64,000 nt of DNA from Hyalangium versicolor (GTDB taxonomy: Bacteria > Myxococcota > Myxococcia > Myxococcales > Myxococcaceae), in NCBI RefSeq assembly GCF_020103695.1, contig NZ_JAHXBF010000001.1, positions 496,001 to 560,000 of the forward strand, given 5' to 3'. The notes below the pieces were generated by a model. It searched no databases, had not been told where the DNA came from, and saw only the letters and a list, made by a program, of their open reading frames with translations. The first letter of the stretch is position 1, and every line of letters begins with the position of its first letter. This document shows positions 63,501-64,000 of the stretch, piece by piece. The position numbers were made by a program, and so were the translations under genes.

Positions 63501-64000
63501 TGTCCCAGCAGGTGGGTGAGCACATGGGCGCCCAGCTCTCCGGCGAGCCGGAACGTCTCCGGATTGCCTCCCGCGGTGAGCCACATGGGGAGTTGTTCCT
63601 GCACGGGCGGAGGTTGGATCCGGACCTGGATCTCCTGGCCGATGCCATTGCGGCGAGAGATGGCGCCGCCTCCCCACAGCGTGCGCACGGTCTCGATGTG
63701 CCGCAGCATCAGCTCCTTGCGGCCGTTGTACTGGTCCGGGGCGAGCACGAAGTCGTTGAAGTGCCAGCCCGAGGCGAACGCGACGCCCGCGCGGCCCTGC
63801 GAGAGGTTGTCCACCACGGACCACTCCTCTGCGACGCGCAGGGGATCGTGCAGGGGCAGCACCACGCTGCCCGCCCGGATCGACACCCTCCGAGTCACCG
63901 CCGCGATCGCCGCGCCCATCAAGGAAGGATTCGGGTAGAGACCTCCAAAGGAGTGGAAGTGCCGCTCGGGCGTCCACACCGCTTCGAAGCCATGGGTGTC
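60557..64000 (-). CDS. NRPS module with luciferase-like monooxygenase inside the A domain, then NMT and PCP; 5'-truncated by window edge
   Basis: The frame is open at the right edge (THGFEAVWTPERHFHSFGG). The visible start is a luciferase-like FMN monooxygenase domain of the MupA/Atu3671 or TIGR04020 type (about 310 residues, with GVAFASGWHFNDFVLAP and PMWLTAGGNPETFRLAG). It is followed by the second half of an A domain (LLVGGEALSP, NMYGPTEATVW), an inserted N-methyltransferase (LELGCGTGMVLFQ) and a PCP ([10 protein letters not shown]). The A4 motif and first code positions lie outside; the remaining positions read QLGMVW, which fits glycine codes. The layout recalls the oxygenase-containing Gly module MtaG of myxothiazol, where the domain acts on glycine. 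Here the N-MT and a mid-line position differ. The tail (LLEQLSQMPEEEALALLAS) is a docking helix. Confidence 0.88.
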   Translation of the reverse strand, partial: DTHGFEAVWTPERHFHSFGGLYPNPSLMGAAIAAVTRRVSIRAGSVVLPLHDPLRVAEEWSVVDNLSQGRAGVAFASGWHFNDFVLAPDQYNGRKELMLRHIETVRTLWGGGAISRRNGIGQEIQVRIQPPPVQEQLPMWLTAGGNPETFRLAGELGAHVLTHLLGQNVRELEERISIYREARAQRGLVPEEGRVTVMLHTFVGESAALVSERIREPFKNYLRSFTGLLNPVADQHGHQVDPELMLEQAYRRYVETSALFGTPDSCEELVHRLQALGADELACLIDFGIDSDEVLASLRSLDTLRQRFQRHSGNIAEQVSMSWPLSPGSPRGPLVEDSSPAALIARHQVTHLQSTPSFVRMMLLDQDGRAALGQLQKLLVGGEALSPALARELLGTLKGELHNMYGPTEATVWCTSALVRHTEGPISLGRPTANMRLYVLDGLLQPVPPGAVGEGYIGGVALAHGYLGRPELTAERFIPDPFGGEGGRLYRTGDLLRHLPDGSLEFVGRADHQLKIRGHRIEPGEIEYRLLEHPDVREAAIVARADAFGDPVLTAYVVPSAEFGRSKESSAQARTQVEEWKTLWGAVYEEALSEQRGDPLFNTAGWRSSVDNRPLPEDEMRQWLAERVERVLALRPRRVLELGCGTGMVLFQLAPHCEAYQGVDLSQASLDYVATQIARAGERFRHVTLAQGGADEVSRMAPGSFDAVILNSVIQYFPSVEYLMEILEGALRVVSPGGFVFVGDVRVLSLAPALRASVELTRAGESMTVTALAQRVRKAAFEEKELLIDPALLASLPERGIGASAVTLHPQRGRYANELNRFRINAVLYADGASAPSILKDVEPRSAPDLEALRACLEREQPERAWFHHLSDARTQRDRQAAALLSAAAPPGDVRELRASLEHEPLQGIDPEALHALAKRLSYAVELYWNPEGEGNFDAVFIRQGPGSTAASVPSPPRPAARLRDPIAYANNPLRTRATTELLPELRRFLGERLPSPLIPSAFIALGALPLTPNGKLDRRALPALETMTARASIEHRAPATPTEELVARLYTELLGLDRISAHDHFFEMGGHSLLATRLVTRIRGELGIEVSLQLVFEKPTVAGLSAAIDARTPKAPPPGEAAALLEQLSQMPEEEALALLASTSTP

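Overview
The window looks like one contig of a predatory myxobacterium. Composition is very GC-rich with a strong G/C bias at third codon positions. The gene content fits: T6SS parts, secreted chitinases and glucanases with binding modules, and a large NRPS/PKS assembly line whose domain types recall myxobacterial pathways. A member of the Cystobacterineae (Cystobacter, Archangium or Stigmatella relatives) is the best guess, but no rRNA or other species marker is present.

Region 1 (1-14586) is a type VI secretion locus. A + strand operon, mostly joined by 4-nt overlaps, encodes a VgrG C-terminus, a separate beta-helical needle protein, TssF, TssL/DotU, a small unknown, TssM/IcmF and a TssJ-like lipoprotein. 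Facing it on the - strand are a fused, shortened TssB/TssC-like sheath protein, a complete VgrG with a coiled-coil tail, and a 74-aa plus 750-aa coiled-coil pair separated only by an in-frame TGA. No Hcp, ClpV, TssE, TssG or TssK is visible here, so the rest presumably lies outside.

Region 2 (14587-35480) is a fungal/bacterial cell-wall utilisation block. A 638-bp non-coding stretch with two 46-47 bp repeats and LacI-like palindromes precedes a CBM-linked di-heme DUF1111 protein and a GH30 glucanase. Then come two divergent operons, nagR-nagB-nagA (-) and murQ-nagF-nagE (+), which together import GlcNAc (and perhaps MurNAc) by a complete self-contained PTS and convert it to fructose-6-phosphate. 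Both divergent promoters carry a TGGTATC motif over the -10 box, matching half of a GntR/DasR-type operator. A GH20 hexosaminidase lipoprotein with an ECF sigma factor behind it, and two GH18 chitinases on the - strand, complete the pathway from chitin to GlcNAc.

Region 3 (35484-64000, all - strand) is a biosynthetic gene cluster transcribed right to left. Assembly order is: a 5'-truncated NRPS module with a luciferase-like monooxygenase inside a Gly-type A domain plus N-methyltransferase; two C-A-NMT-PCP proteins with Val-like codes; a C-A-PCP-C-A-PCP protein; and a terminal KS-AT-CMT-ACP-TE polyketide synthase. These are followed by a patatin-like hydrolase and an acyl-CoA-dehydrogenase-like flavoprotein that appears to lack both usual catalytic glutamates. 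A C-methylating terminal PKS next to a dedicated ACAD homologue is the hallmark of peptide alpha',beta'-epoxyketone (proteasome inhibitor) pathways such as epoxomicin, eponemycin and macyranone. That is the most interesting hypothesis for this window, though it is inference and not shown by sequence alone.
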